Positions 1-12,828 of a stretch of 64,000 nt of DNA are shown in pieces. Each line of letters opens with the position of its first letter. Positions within the stretch are counted from its first letter, which is position 1. Source of the stretch: Phyto melanocephala (taxonomy: Eukaryota > Arthropoda > Insecta > Diptera > Rhinophoridae); NCBI GenBank assembly GCA_941918925.1, contig OW799233.1, positions 7,246,001 to 7,310,000 of the forward strand, given 5' to 3'. Below the pieces are notes generated by a model, which saw nothing but the letters and a program-made list of their open reading frames with translations, was not told the DNA's origin and searched no databases. The position numbers were made by a program, and so were the translations under genes.

Positions 1-664
1 TGGTTCCATTCTACTCGGCTACTACCAGTTGCCTAGATATTCTATCATTATCACGTTGAACTAATAGCCTGATATAAGTTTAATTAATACTAAAACCCAT
101 TATTATTTTAAACAAACATTTTAAAGTAATATTTTTTTTATAATTTTTTTAATAAAATAAAAATTTTTTTCCAATGCTCGAAAATAAAATAATAAATGAG
201 AGATCCAAAACATATAACAGTTATCTTTATTACAGACTCTACTTGACTGTTTGCGTGCAGCGAACTACCACGATAACCAAGCAACTATTTTTATTTTATT
301 TGTTATTCAGCGATTTTGAAATTCCTAACATATAGAAAGTAAATTTACTCTATGTAGTTTATAGGAGCTGGGTATTCTCACTTCGATTCGACGGGCCTGT
401 AATTTTCTTATTCTTTCAACTTCTTAGAAGTTATTTTGTTACATATACTTTTTTTGCAGGAATAGCAGAAGCGCCAACACAACAACACATTATCGTCACT
501 TGAAATCAAATGCCCAGCAATAAAAAACATTAAATAACGACAGACAGAGAAACAGAAGCAGCACAAATAAAATCAAAGTTCCATTTATTACAGCATTTAA
601 TGCATTCAATCAGCCTACAATACAATATTAACTCAATATAAATCCACTATAGCCAGAAAGTCTT
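1..664. other. AT-rich stretch, no gene
   Basis: Homopolymer-rich sequence. The first 20 bases share tggttcca and ttctactcgg with the mariner fragment near 3814-3850, with the middle missing, so the edge may be a scrap of a mariner copy. Nothing else recognised. Confidence 0.3.
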
Positions 665-868
665 TCATCGATATTGATGGGACGATTGCATATATTCTAT
701 TGTTTCTGCTGTTTCAATTGCATCACCGTCATCATAGAGGGACATCATTCTATTGACCAAAATGACAACATCATTTCGTAAAGTTATTAATTTCAAAATG
801 GGATTGATTGAATGACAAAATCTTTGGACACTAAATCGGTAATATATTGAATGACATTCAGTATTCAT
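665..868 (-). CDS. possible terminal exon of an unidentified minus-strand gene
   Basis: An open stretch of 67 codons without low-complexity runs, with mixed residues (ITLRNDVVILVNRMMSLYDD) ending SSHQYR and a TGA. It is preceded on its own strand by a pyrimidine tract and tag (tttttttattcccatttag), as expected of a 3' splice acceptor. About 80 bases beyond the stop is an AATAAA (plus-strand tttatt near 586). No domain recognised and no upstream exon found. It could be a chance ORF; low confidence. Confidence 0.25.
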   Translation of the reverse strand: MNTECHSIYYRFSVQRFCHSINPILKLITLRNDVVILVNRMMSLYDDGDAIETAETIEYMQSSHQYR

Positions 869-899
869 CTCTAAACTAAATGGGAATAAAAAAATATTC

Positions 900-2840
900 T
901 GGCCAACATAGATGGAACAATGAGTAGCTGGTTGCCGAGTTGCTGGTTGTGGATATGTTTGTTGTTATTTTATGGCACTGTCAATTTTATTGGAAAGCAA
1001 TGAATAAAGTCACTTACTTGCAAACTTAAACTCCCCATATCATGACAATAGAAAGTTTATTAAGCCAAACTTAGAAGCAGAGAGTAAGAAAAAGAGTTTA
1101 AGATTTTAAATTGAAATAAAAACAGAGAAAAATAAAATCACCACTGACAATTGAGTGATTTGTCATGGGCGTCTTAGATTAATAGTATGTATTATATACA
1201 ATATAGTTTTAAATAAATAACTAGCATTGAAATTGGACATAAACAATACATTCATGTCTTTTAAAATTGTACAAATGAATACGAATACACTTCGTATTAT
1301 TATCAAAAATGCACAATTACGATGTACATGATGATGATGCGTCCTAGGACAACGATGATGTCGGCGACGTCACTAGCAATTATAACAAAATATATGATCT
1401 TACTGTTACACACACATACGTATTTGCTTAACGAGGATGACAGGTCGGCCAGAGCTATAGAATGAGTTTTTGTTTTTATAGGCGTATTTAGCAAATATTT
1501 GCATTAATTTTTTTTTTTTTTAAATTACAACAAACAGCCTCTTCTGTCTTCTCTTTCTATATGTTTTTGTTTTGAAAAATTATTGCAAAATTTTATATTT
1601 AACTTTGTTGATTTTTTAAATTACATTTTCGCAACAATTTTCTGTAACAAATAACTAGACGCTGTATGCGCAATATTCATACTTTTATACCTATTTTAAT
1701 ATCCACTTTGCAGTTTGTTACTAGATCGAGTTCAAAGTGCTCCAGTGATTGTTTTAGATCATTTTCGCTAGACCTCTAGCAATAGCACACAATGCTATGT
1801 AGTAGAAATGCTTTGGAGTTTTCAAAAAAGGCATCCATGACTAGCACATGTCTTTGTTATATGAAGTATTTTACGAAAACTTGATGATCTACGTACAACG
1901 GCAAATAACATTAATTTCAATAGAGGAGTGGGGGAAAAGTTAATATTTTGAAAAAAAAACTGAAAGAAAACAAATTTATAAACTCTAGTCTATTCTTCAT
2001 TCTCTAATAAAAAAAAAACAAAAAAAAAAAAACACGATACGACACGAACTGCTTTATTCATAAAAAATATCAAGGGTTTACAAAATAATTATAGATTTAA
2101 TTTCCCTAAAAAATCAGTTTAACAAAGTCTTTATAAATCTTTGATAATTTTTATTAATAAGTTGGAAAAAATATTTTTTGCTTACTTTTCCCCTTCACCA
2201 ATATTTCAAATTAAAGTTTGTCTGTGTGCACCTAGACCTGAAACGGAATTACTCTTAAAAATAATCATCATCTGTTTGAATTTTGTTTTTTTTTTTGCTT
2301 AAGAAATTGTGTTGTAGTTGTTTTAAGTTGTTAGTTTTGATGTTCCCACTGACTAAAGCGTAATTTAAACTAAATCGATGTGCGAGCAAGGCTTATGCGT
2401 GTGACTTACTTCCATATGTATTTTGGAGTACTAGTCAGTCATACATACAATAATACAAATTTACTAACTGAAGAAGGATACTATTATTCTTTGTAAATAT
2501 CTAAAAAAAAAAAAAATACAGGGTGTGAGATAGTAATCAAACAACAATGTGTATTTAAGAAGAAAATCTAAGACTATCTATTTAATTTTAAAATTTATAA
2601 ATGGATTTCTTTTAAAATTTTGTTTACACAATTTCATCACTCTTAAGATTCAAAAATTTATATATTATTTTTGTTTTGGATAGTAGGATTACTTTACATA
2701 TATTAAATATTTTCTCTTTTTATTAAATATTGAATTTGAGAAATATAATCAAAAGCACATCAAAATATTTCAAAATATTTAAAATGTTTAAACAAACGCA
2801 TAGAATATTTCAATGATAATTTTTCACATGAAACATTTAT
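900..2840. other. AT-rich stretch, no gene
   Basis: Contains only short ORFs. The segment 1320-1460 is less AT-rich than its surroundings but shows no splice-bounded coding frame. Poly(A) runs occur near 1950-2035 and 2500. I see no gene, RNA gene or delimited transposon. Confidence 0.4.
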
Positions 2841-2848
2841 TATTTATA

Positions 2849-2987
2849 GCCTGTTTAACGATGTCGAAAGAAAACCCAAGCGAAATTTTCATTCTACAAA
2901 TACGTTGAAAACAAAAACAAATTTTTAGTTTTTGTTTTCAATATATTTGTAAGAATGAACATTTCGTTTGCATTTAGATAAACAGGC
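2849..2987. mobile_element. small foldback MITE (about 139 bp)
   Basis: The two halves are inverted copies: gcctgtttaacgatgtcgaa at the left pairs with gcctgtttatctaaatgc read from the right, and cattctacaaatacgttg pairs with cattcttacaaatatattg. The two arms meet at a few A/T-rich bases near 2925. Non-coding, so a hairpin-type MITE. No clear target-site duplication, so the superfamily is open. Confidence 0.6.
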
Positions 2988-3262
2988 AGTTATTGTTTTT
3001 ATTAAAATACTAGTTGAACAGGCACGGCGTTGTTGGCCCTAAAAATAATTATTTTAAGATAATTTTTGTTATCGTTGTTAGTAGAAAATCATAGTTTATT
3101 TTTAATAGTCCAATTCCTTATTCTGTCGTGTCGGTGATTTTTTTCTGTTAGAAATGAGGTGGTATCTCGTTATATTTGCTCGGGTGATATGGTATCTCGA
3201 TAAGAAATTTTTTTTCAAAATCCATCCAGTAGTTTTGGGATCAATCGAGTTCAGGAGGAGGC

Positions 3263-3415
3263 AAGTACTTACCACGTTCGCTTACAAATTGGAACTTAAA
3301 TAAGTATTTACCACTCTCGCTTACAAATAGGGACTCGTATAAGTAATTATAATGATCTCTTATAAATAGGGACTTAAATAGGTACTTACTTTTATAGTAA
3401 TAAATAAGTACTTGA
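3263..3415. repeat. tandem repeat, 39-bp unit, about four copies
   Basis: Units begin near 3263, 3302, 3341 and 3380, each opening with aagta or aggta followed by tta; the first three then share cttacaaatwggracty. Divergence rises toward the right, and the last unit is partial. No coding potential. Confidence 0.75.
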
Positions 3416-3764
3416 TTTTAATAACCTAAATAACCCATTAATATAATGGACTTACAGAAGTCGTTCGGTTCTTTTAAAGACGAAAATTCAGTTTGCTATT
3501 ATTAATTTGAAATAAAAAATGCTTTGCAAAATCATTACTACTTATGCCCTAAGCGTGTTAAACTAAATGAGAATTATTAAAAGTTCTGTATTTGAATGGC
3601 TTCTAGCAAATTTCGCTATAAGAAATTGTATTGTGAGTGTACCTAAGCAAATGTCTGAAAATAGTACTTATGTATTACATTATAAATCAAGTCATTACGA
3701 AAATACTTCTTAGTAAGAAAGACGATATGTAATAGTCATTAAAAAGTATGTTGTTTACTATGCG

Positions 3765-4030
3765 ATGACTACCAACATTTTTGGGCATAATGAAGGAATT
3801 GGACGTGTGACATGTGGTTCCAACAAGACGGTGCTACATTCTACTCGGTACGCAATATTACGATCCTACTGGGAGGCGAGTTTGGTGATATTACGTTTTG
3901 AACCAGTTCATGGGCCTTCGAGATCATGCAATTTCAGGTCTCTTGTGTACAAGGACAAGCCCTAATTTCACCCTGGAAATAACGGCTTAAATGATGAAAA
4001 AAGTAAAGACCACCTACGGCGCAACTGCTG
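3765..4030 (+). pseudogene. mariner transposase fragment, internally deleted
   Basis: Plus-strand reading gives MWFQQDGATFYSTR (3810-3850), containing the second catalytic Asp in the WFQQDGA motif. After a short spacer come FEPVHGPSRSCNFR and SLVYKDKP, fragments that in an intact mariner transposase are separated by the YFLWG motif and more. An internal deletion therefore fused them. The flanks are AT-rich and no inverted terminal repeat was found. Confidence 0.65.
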
Positions 4031-4039
4031 GTTACATTT

Positions 4040-5070
4040 ACATAAAATAATCCTTAAAAAGTAAATGTCAGGCATTCATTTATAGCCCCAAAAAATTTTT
4101 TTATTTACCTTGCTGTTTATTGTTTATGTTTTTTTTTTTGTTTCAATTTTTAAAACAAAAAAAAAATTGTATATAAAATTCTTTGCTACTCCGTACATTC
4201 TTGAGAAATATATCTTTTTTTATACTACGTACTGTATAATTCACTCCTTTAAACTTAAGTTTTAGTTATTGTTGGATTTGTGTTTTTTTTTACTACCAGC
4301 GACTAAATAGTACTTAAATGCATACACAATCATACATCCGTACTGTACGGTATGAGTAAAAAGAATTTTGAATACGTATTTACCTTTACCACCAAAGCAC
4401 TTGCTTCATTTAAAATGTTGCAACGAAAAATTATTGCTGCATATGTTCGTTCGGCTTAGTGTGTGTTGCTTAAAATGTGTTCCTTTTTTTCGTCGTCATA
4501 GTCGTCTTCTTCTTCTACTGCTTTATGAGATTCATAATAATCAATTATTTCTATGTAATTTATGGTAATGTTTATCCATGATGGATTGACTGCTCTAATG
4601 TCGTTCTAAATCTTTTTTTCCGCTCTTGTGTGTGTGTGAGTTTTTTGCCAAAACTTCTTACAGCTGCTCAGGCAAAATGAAAGGAGAAAACAAATGTTTA
4701 AAGGCTATGTTGCGTACAACACTGCAGACAAAATATTTGGAACAGTGCTTTACAAACTTTTTTGTAAAAAATATTTGCCAAAAACTTTCTACAAAAAAAA
4801 TATTTATCCAAACAAATATTCTTAAGGACGAATATTTATCAAAAAATATCTTTAAAGAAAAATGTTTCTAAACATTTTTTATTAAATACAAATTATGCAA
4901 AATAAATTTTTTTTATTAAATTATTAAAAAAAAAACAAATGTTTTTTTTAAATATGTATTTTTAAAAAAAATTGGATAAAAAATTTCTCTTAAAAATGTT
5001 TGAATGTTAAAAATTAATTAAGAATTTCTTATTTTTAAAAATTTCATTTTTTGTGGAAACATCAAGTATA
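4040..5070. other. AT-rich stretch, no gene
   Basis: Homopolymer-rich DNA. The 81-codon open stretch at 4626-4871 is biased to Lys, Asn and Phe and looks like AT-driven noise. The internally repetitive tract near 4760-4870 (aaatattt..caaa) is degenerate. Confidence 0.35.
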
Positions 5071-5079
5071 TTGAAAAGT

Positions 5080-5560
5080 GTGATGTTAGAACATGGGGCA
5101 AAATCAGCCGGCCTTGACCACCTTGAAATGATATATAGGAGATTATAGGAGAGCTTTTGATAGTATTATGGACTTTTACAACGTCAGATTGTGTTGGGTA
5201 GCAGGGCACTGTGACTGTGACTGTGCACTAGGTTCGACATATGAAGTGAGCATATTAAGGTCTCCAATGGGCTACTGTTTTGAGCAAATAAGGGCGTGGA
5301 TATAAGACAGAACTGATATGGAGAAATATAAGGTTAATTCGACGGACCCTAAGATACTTTTGAACCAAAAGTATACATTTGATTTATAACGGGAAATTGT
5401 TTCGTAAGTTCTAGTTCTGGTAGATGGGATCGTGGCCCTGCGGATTACTGTAGGATGTATTAGGATAAGGATGATATAGAAACTGTGGAGCGCATTATTT
5501 GTCACTGCCTGAGACTAAAGAACCATATAGCTAGGTAGTTTGGTAAGTGATTTAATGATG
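5080..5560 (+). pseudogene. decayed non-LTR retrotransposon, RNase H to 3' zinc-knuckle region
   Basis: Plus-strand frames give FYNVRLCWVAGHCD (near 5175-5215), matching the strand and GHCG motif of LINE RNase H domains (usual form LxWVPGHCGIxGNExAD). About 250 bp on, IETVERIICHCLRL (near 5480-5520) matches the usual ETxEHxLCxC tail. Stops and frame changes interrupt both. Jockey/R1/I-like clades carry this arrangement; clade not resolved. Confidence 0.6.
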
Positions 5561-5869
5561 AGTTATGTGATTTCTAGTAGTGAAAGCTGTAAAATATCAC
5601 CGAATTGCTTATTTAGATCGGGTAGTTAGTAAATAGACAAATAAAGCTAAATAAAACTGTTTTTTGTAAGTTTTATATTTTATTTCTTTTTCACTATTTC
5701 TTTTCTTAATTTACCCTGCCTTTAATAATTGATTTTATATCTAATTCTTCTGGTTTTTATTTTATCAAAGGATATACCATGAACAACATGAGTCTCTGAG
5801 TGTGCGTGTTGGAAGTGTCTCTTCCTTCCTACACCCCTTTGATTCTATATCTTCGGCTACCCAATTTTA

Positions 5870-6030
5870 ATACACCTTTTTAATATATCAACAAGATTGA
5901 TACCATACATACAGATTTGTCAAACAAGTGGGGGTTTTGAAATTGATTACAACCAACACATGGACAGACACTTATATTTAATCGACTCCTCTTTTCATAG
6001 GCTTTTAGAAAGTATGTAAAAAATATACAT
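5870..6030 (+). repeat. decayed copy of the dispersed 3'-end repeat seen at 60900-61100
   Basis: Segments such as ttgattacaaccaacacatg-gacagac, taatcgactcctcttttcat and aggcttttagaaa line up with 60924-61010 (ttgatttcaacatacacatg-gacagac, taatcgactcccctattcat, aagctttcagaaa). The copy is much more diverged. Confidence 0.55.
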
Positions 6031-6039
6031 TTGTATGTA

Positions 6040-7690
6040 AATATTATGAAGACATAAAATTTTACAAAATATTGTTTTTTTAAAAAATTTAAGTAAGTTT
6101 AAGTCTTTTTAAAAAAAAAAAATGAACGTTTTCACAAAAGTATAAGCAAAGTATAAGTTTAAAAAAAGATTGTAAAAATAGAAAATTACAACCAGTTGGG
6201 AATCACTGTTCTAAACAATTATATAAAAAAAAAAAAGGAGGAATCACTGAATATGATGATATTGTATGGGAGTACGTTATTCATGTTGCTACGGTTTTTT
6301 GTTATAGTTGTTGTTGGTTCTGTTGTAGTTCAACTTACTTAGGTGGTTAGAATTATTTTGAAACTGGCGCTTTATACAAATTTTGTAGTGGTATGTGTGC
6401 TAAATATATTTTTTGGTTTTTTAAAATATTTTAGGATTTTTTTTGTCTGGTTGTCAGTTATTTTCGTAGGCAACCAAACGCTCAGCCAGTTTGGGTTACA
6501 AATGCATCATCAAAAGATTGTTTATAAATTCAATCGTTCAGTGTGACTTTGTGTTCTATAAATACAAACATACACTTCAGCAATTGTATAAGTATTTTGA
6601 AAAGTCGTCCGGCCGACTACATACATTTAAGCCAGCCTAAGAATGCGCCCAAGTCAAAATGTAGTATCAGACATACTTACATTCATACATTCACATGTTA
6701 GTATATATTTATTAAATTTATTATAGCATGCGTCAGGTATGCATGTATGTGCGGTACTACGAGTACATACGAGTTCGAGTGGCATGTGTGTGTGTGTGTT
6801 TGTTTGTATGATGAGAAGTTTTTCGCTACAAATAAAATTAATGTACAATGTTTACATGCTCTATGTAACCATTGAATCATTTAGAAGAATGTTGTTTGTT
6901 GCTGTTAACTTTTTGCTGTTATTATTGCTGTTGCAGTTAGTGTTGCTAGTTGATATTGTCTGCTCGATGATAATGTTTAAAAAAACTACAATAAAAAGTA
7001 CAGGTGCCTTCAACTTTTTTCGTTTTCTGTAATTCTGAATGTTGTTTAGGGGGGGTGTTGAATTAAAAACAAGCAATTAATAATGGTCTGGGAGTTAAGA
7101 AGTTATTAACACAAAAATTTTTTAAAATTTTATAAAAAATTAAACAATATATTGTTGTTCCTATTCTCTATTTCATTTGCAATTCCATGGTTCGGAATTG
7201 TCATAGTGATGCTATAAACAATAACAATGCAATAACAATTCCGAATAATTTGAGGCCACCTGGAATACAGAATAGCCTTGAACATTTTGATAAAGATGGA
7301 ATTTAACAAATATGTATACTCCCATCAAAAAAAGAAAAACAAGATGGCAAAGAGGTGATTTTGGAGGGATTCAACTGATGATGAAGTGATTTAATTTGGC
7401 TGAAGGCACTAATGATTTTAACATTAGCGTGTCATTGGAGACCATGTATTTACATCAATATATTTATGACCTGCAATACGTCCTTATAAGTGCATAGAAC
7501 TCATGCGTATTTGATGAAAATCAAGATATTTTGCATGATGTTTGTTACATGCATTTTGAAGCACATCATTTATGAGAAATTTTTTTTGCATTAAAATAAT
7601 CATTAAGAATAAAAGCTTTTGCACTATTGATTTAGATTTTTTGTTGATTTTGTATAACTTGAAATTTTTTGTGCTGGGTTATTAAAAAAA
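6040..7690. other. AT-rich stretch with a GT microsatellite, no gene
   Basis: A (TG)n run at about 6786-6800 and several tracts of T. The overlapping ORFs on both strands at 6650-7080 are products of repeats and AT bias. A poly(G) of seven at 7050. Nothing with coding character. Confidence 0.35.
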
Positions 7691-7700
7691 AATATATATT

Positions 7701-8079
7701 TGTGACAGCGCATAGAGAAAGAGGCATAAACGTAAAAAAAACAATTTTCACTTTTTTTTTTTTGATGTGGACAATATTTGAGCATCGAATGAGACCGATC
7801 CCATGCCCCAAAAGTGTTCCCTGCCAGAGATATGCGCGTTTTATAAGAGTGAAGTCGACGATTCTAAGCGCAAAAAAGGGGCCTAACGGTAAAATTTATT
7901 TATTTTAATTTTTCCCCTACTAAATTTACAAAATAACTTGATTTTACGAAACTAAAAAAAAATTATTTTTTTCCTTATGAATAATTTAAAAAAATAGAAA
8001 AATCATTTAAACTTTAAAATGGCTCTCCTAAACAAAACCTGTTTTTACCCTTAGGTCACTTTCTCTATGCGCTGTCACA
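7701..8079. mobile_element. MITE with perfect 21-bp terminal inverted repeats (379 bp)
   Basis: The left end tgtgacagcgcatagagaaa is the exact reverse complement of the right end tttctctatgcgctgtcaca, and similarity continues inward (ggcataaacgtaaaa versus gacctaagggtaaaa). Non-coding inside. AT-rich flanks (atatatt and tatgtata) give no certain target-site duplication, so the superfamily is open. Confidence 0.8.
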
Positions 8080-8084
8080 TATGT

Positions 8085-11000
8085 ATATAAAAAGGGAAAG
8101 TTTACCGAAAACTTTAAACGAAAAAAAAAAAAAAAAAAACGAGTTAAAAATAAAATAAAAAAAATTTTAAACCTAGAAATGTTTTTATTTTATAAAAGAT
8201 TTATTATAAAAAATTTCGAAATGATGAACTTAAAAGCCTGAATAAAATCAAAACATTGTGAAAATAAAAATTGAGCAAACAACTTTATTAATAGGGAAAT
8301 TTTAATTTTTTTTTTTTTTTTATTAATTCTTCATTTACATAACCGAGCCTATAAGGCCATATACGATTAATAAAAGCTACTTATTATAAAAAAAATATTT
8401 CTATATAGACAATTTATGCCTTCAGGAAAAAATTTATAGATATTTTTATAAATATCTATATTTTTTTAAAACTTTTTTAAAAGTTATTTACATTTACTTA
8501 TAAATATATTATTTTATTATAAGTAGTATTATTATGTTTATTAATTCAACCTTTTAAAAGCAGAAAATTTTACCAAAATCTTTCTGAAAAGTAAAATTAA
8601 AAAAAAATATTATCTACGGAAAAAATAAAAAAATTGCTTTAAATAGAAAAAATTTAATAAAAATTTTCTACAAATAGAAAACTTAAACAAATAGAAATTT
8701 TTAAAGAACAAGTACATAAATCAAATTTTTTTTTAAAATTACTTTTATTAAAGATATTAAAAGAAAATAATAATTTATTTAAAGAAAAATTATATAAAAC
8801 AAATTGAAAAACAAAAGTCATAAATTTTGTTAAAAATACTTATAAAGTTTCTTTAAAATAAATTATCTAAAACTTAAAAAAAAAAAATAATTTATGATAA
8901 AACAGATTTATTCCAACTTGCCAAAAATCTCTATCTAAAACAACTTCTAAATTGGCCCACCTGACTTCTTCTTAAGACTTTTGATATCATAAACTTAAAC
9001 AAATAATTTAAAGCGATTCTAATATGTATTAAGATTCATACACTACTCTGTATTGGCCGAAAATTGTTATAAAAAAAAATACGAAAGACCATTGATCACC
9101 ACCACTCAGTCAGTACACACTTTAAACGCTCCAAAGACGACGATCATGCGAAACAAAATAGAGCGGCGTCAAATTTCTTTTGTACTCCTCATCGTTCTAG
9201 TAACCACTTACATAAGCGTAAACTTTTCCAACTCCAGCAACGTTTAAACTACAGCAACAATCTCATGAAGAGGCATACAACAACTACTTCATCTGCTTTA
9301 ACAAAAGACAACTCCCTGTGAAAGGTTTTTGATAAAAATAACAACAACAAATAACAGCTAAACATCAGCAAGCAAATTGCAACGTTTTTTCTTTATATTT
9401 CTTTGTTGCCATACAAAACGATTATACACACTTCTAGAATGTTTTGGGGGGAAACGAAAAACGGACTATAGTTGGAATGATCTATCTTCAAAACATTGTA
9501 GTTTTACTACATGTGCAATATTACAACAGTATTTATGTTTAAATAACAGCAATAACATCCACAACAACAACAACATGTATTATATAAGTATAAATAAACA
9601 TGCTTAATAACACTCTTTGTAATATTTACTAACTGAAAATGAGGGTAGACTTGATGGAGAAGGTTTATTTATATTTTTTTTGGGGGGGTGTGGGATTAAA
9701 TGTAACCATGATAAGAAGTGATCATAAGTATTTATCGAAAAATAAAATTTAAAAGAATAATTCTTATGCGATTGAAGGAGGAAAGTTAGAGTGTAAATTT
9801 AGAAATCTATAAAAATCTAGTTAACGTGGGTGCTTTGATAATTATGTTTAGTAAGTTTTTCATCAAAACAAGTTAACAAAAAATTCCCTTGTAAAAGTTT
9901 CTTCTAGATGGAATAAAACAGGTAGTGTGTGATGTTCTCACCAACTTTTGTATAATTTTGTAAGCCAAGCAGACTTTATTCGCTTGCCGCTTATGGCAGA
10001 CATGAAAATGCTACAATTGTTTGTATACGAAAGCGCAACAAAGTATTTCTTCTATACTGCTTATTATTTCAGCAGAAGGAGAAAGTAGAATAATTTATTT
10101 CAATATTTTTTTTTTATATTTTTCACTTACTTGCTGCTACCTCTACAGTGCGTAAGAGAAAGTCATGATTAAGCGGCTGCTGGTAGGGATGAAAGAAGCG
10201 CTTATTTGTTGCAAAATAAACCCTACGAACATTGCTTATAAAAAGACTGCATTCTACAAGTGCTTTTAGAAGTAAGTAAGCACTAAGTAGGCAATACAAA
10301 AATGATTACATGAATGATTACAGCTAATTGATAAAACTTCGGTACTGAAATATTCCATTAAATAAAATTAAATAGGCTCTTATCTCAATTTAATGGGATG
10401 TCATTGATTTTTCGACGAAAATTGGGTAAGTAAACATCATTGTTTATTGACATCAATTTTGGACTCGTGTGATGATCACACTATAAAACAATTGCAGGAA
10501 CAAAATATTTCGCTGATCACAAATTTGTATTGCCACAAAGAAACTTTTTTCTTTGTAAGCTTATTTTTCTATTGTTTGAGAAATTAACTTTTCACTTGTC
10601 CCACTTGTAATATAAACATGCGTGTATTTAATCGCCAATAGAACCATTAAATGCTCTAATCGCTGTTTTATACTCAATTCCGTAGCTGTAACGAAATAAT
10701 TCATTTTTTATTTTACCATTTAATGTACATGCATGGATGGATGGATGAATGGGTAACTGCTGCAAATTGAACGAATTTTGAAATAATGTTTGTTCGTTGG
10801 CTTGCTCGCTTGTCTTTACTTTGTAATTAGAAACACTTCCTGAAGCGCAAAAACCACTAGAACAACACCAAATAAAGTGTGTGTTTTTTAAACGTTTTAA
10901 AAATGGCAGGCAAAAAAATGGTGGAAACTTTAAACGATTTGCATCGTTGTCCATGTAAATGTGATTTGATTTTTTATTTTTCAATTTAACTCAATTTGGT

Positions 11001-11800
11001 TGCAGTTTAGAGTTTGTTTTCTGGACCAACTTTTTTGCTTAATACCTCACTGTGTATAATGTCTGGAGTGAGTTGTTGTTTTCATAATAATATTGTTGTT
11101 GCGAGACAACAATAACAAATTACTATCATAAATTGATTTGTGATGAAGTGAATATTGAAAGAGACCATTGTGATGTTGTGTATTTAAATATAAAATAAAG
11201 ATTTTAATCTCGGTTCGCGTCATCTTCATCATCATCATCATCAAACTTCAGCCTTTATTTTTGTTTGTTTGTTTGTTCGAATACTGTTTAGAAGCTAATC
11301 GCCTTGTAAACGGCTGGCTGCCATTTGGTGTTTTTTATTTTTAAAAACAATTTTGTTTAGTGTTTTGTGTATGTGTGTGTGTGTTAAAATCTTCTCTATG
11401 AGTGTAACGCCCAGAAGCTTGTTTTCTTCTACCACGTTCGACCTTTAGCATATAGGGTCACTTGTATATTGTTTTATGTTGTTGTTGTCGTCTCTATTTC
11501 CTAAGAATCCTGGCTAGCTATTGATGGCTTTTTTGTGCCAAAAAATGTTTTAAGTTAAATGTTAAATTTTTATTAGAATAAACTCGTACTCGTATGTAGA
11601 CACTTTTATGACATACATGTGTATAAAAGTGCTACATGTGTGAACGTGCAAAGAAAAAGTGTCATGTTTTGTCCAAAGGGAATATACCCAATCAAAACAT
11701 ATAATTTTAACACTCGGCAGCATTTCAAATAAATATCCCAAAAATTTCCGGTCAATTTTACAAAAAGTCTAAAACATTTTTTTTATAATTTTTTTTAAAA
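8085..11800. other. AT-rich stretch, no gene
   Basis: Long A/T-homopolymer tracts (8100-9000), CAA/CAG-type short repeats near 9550, and a (CAT)n run at 11230-11250. ORFs of 60-118 codons occur but have neither domain nor consistent codon pattern. I see no RNA gene. Confidence 0.35.
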
Positions 11801-11808
11801 ACAAGATC

Positions 11809-11942
11809 TGGGGCCAAACTACGGCATTCGAACGTGATCGCAATTTGAAAATTCTTATTAGAATCTCTATACCTAAATTACAGCGAACTCGACCTTTCGA
11901 ATAAAATTTCGATCGTGATCGAATGCTGTAATTTAGCCCCTG
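11809..11942. mobile_element. small hairpin MITE (about 134 bp)
   Basis: Left ctggggccaaactacggcat and, 10 bases further, gtgatcg pair with the right end read in reverse (ccaggggctaaattacagcat...gatcacgatcg). The whole unit can fold on itself. It has no coding capacity. Confidence 0.6.
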
Positions 11943-12213
11943 GTAAATTTTCAAGTCGAAAAAAGTATTTTTTTCAGATATTTGTTCATGAATTTTAATT
12001 TTTAAATATTTTCAAACATTATTTTTTCTTAATTATTCCAGATGTGCTTCCAACTAATCTTTCAATATTTATTTAGTGTTTGGGTTTAGGCTGGTCTTTA
12101 TGCATTTCACTGGTGCTGATGCTAGATCCTTACTTGACCTTTTGCTCAAATTCTTCAAGATATTTTAAATTTTTTTTATAAATTTTCTAAATGGTAGTCC
12201 AACTATAACGTAT

Positions 12214-12736
12214 TGCTCTAAACACATAGACTACAGCAGACAGCAAGCAGCAATATGTCAAAAATAAAATCCATGTGTTTAAATGAAAACGATTATTTTG
12301 ACGGCAGCACAGCAGCACGACTGCACAACAGCATTTGCTGCTGCTGCCAACTTATGCTATTTTCTATTTTGACGGGCAGCAAGAACAAATATAGTGTTGC
12401 CATTATATATATTAAATTGGAAAAAAAGAAAAAAAACTTATTTTTGATATTAAACATAAAAGAACATTACAAAAATACAATAAAGAAATAAGTGTATGTG
12501 TTTTTATAGTTTTTCGTGATATTATTACATTTTTTATCAATAACTTTAATATTATTCATTATAAAATATATATGCGGCATCCCTGAAATGTGTATTGCTA
12601 AAATGCACATCAGCTGATTATTATGTTGTTGCTGTCTTCAAAATAATTATGAAGCTGACTTCAGAGCAGCATTTGAAGTTGGCAGCATTTGAAGCCTTGA
12701 AGTTGTGAAGTCTGCTGGCGTCTATGTGTTTAGAGC
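12214..12736. mobile_element. non-autonomous TIR element, about 523 bp
   Basis: The left end gctctaaacacatagactac reads again in reverse at the right (gctctaaacacatagacgcc), followed in both by cagcagac. Similarity may reach outward through aacgt..at. The interior has CAG/CTG-rich patches (12300-12350) and only a spurious ORF. It abuts the mariner copy that begins at 12829. Confidence 0.65.
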
Positions 12737-12828
12737 TTATGACGTTAATTGCAAGTCACACCATAACGCCAAGTTGTTTGCCCAACTTAATTTGACATTT
12801 TTTTGTTTCAGTGTTTGATAAATTCAAC

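Noticed and set aside
1..40. Mariner scrap at the window start
   Set aside because: Only two short matches to 3814-3850; too little to call.
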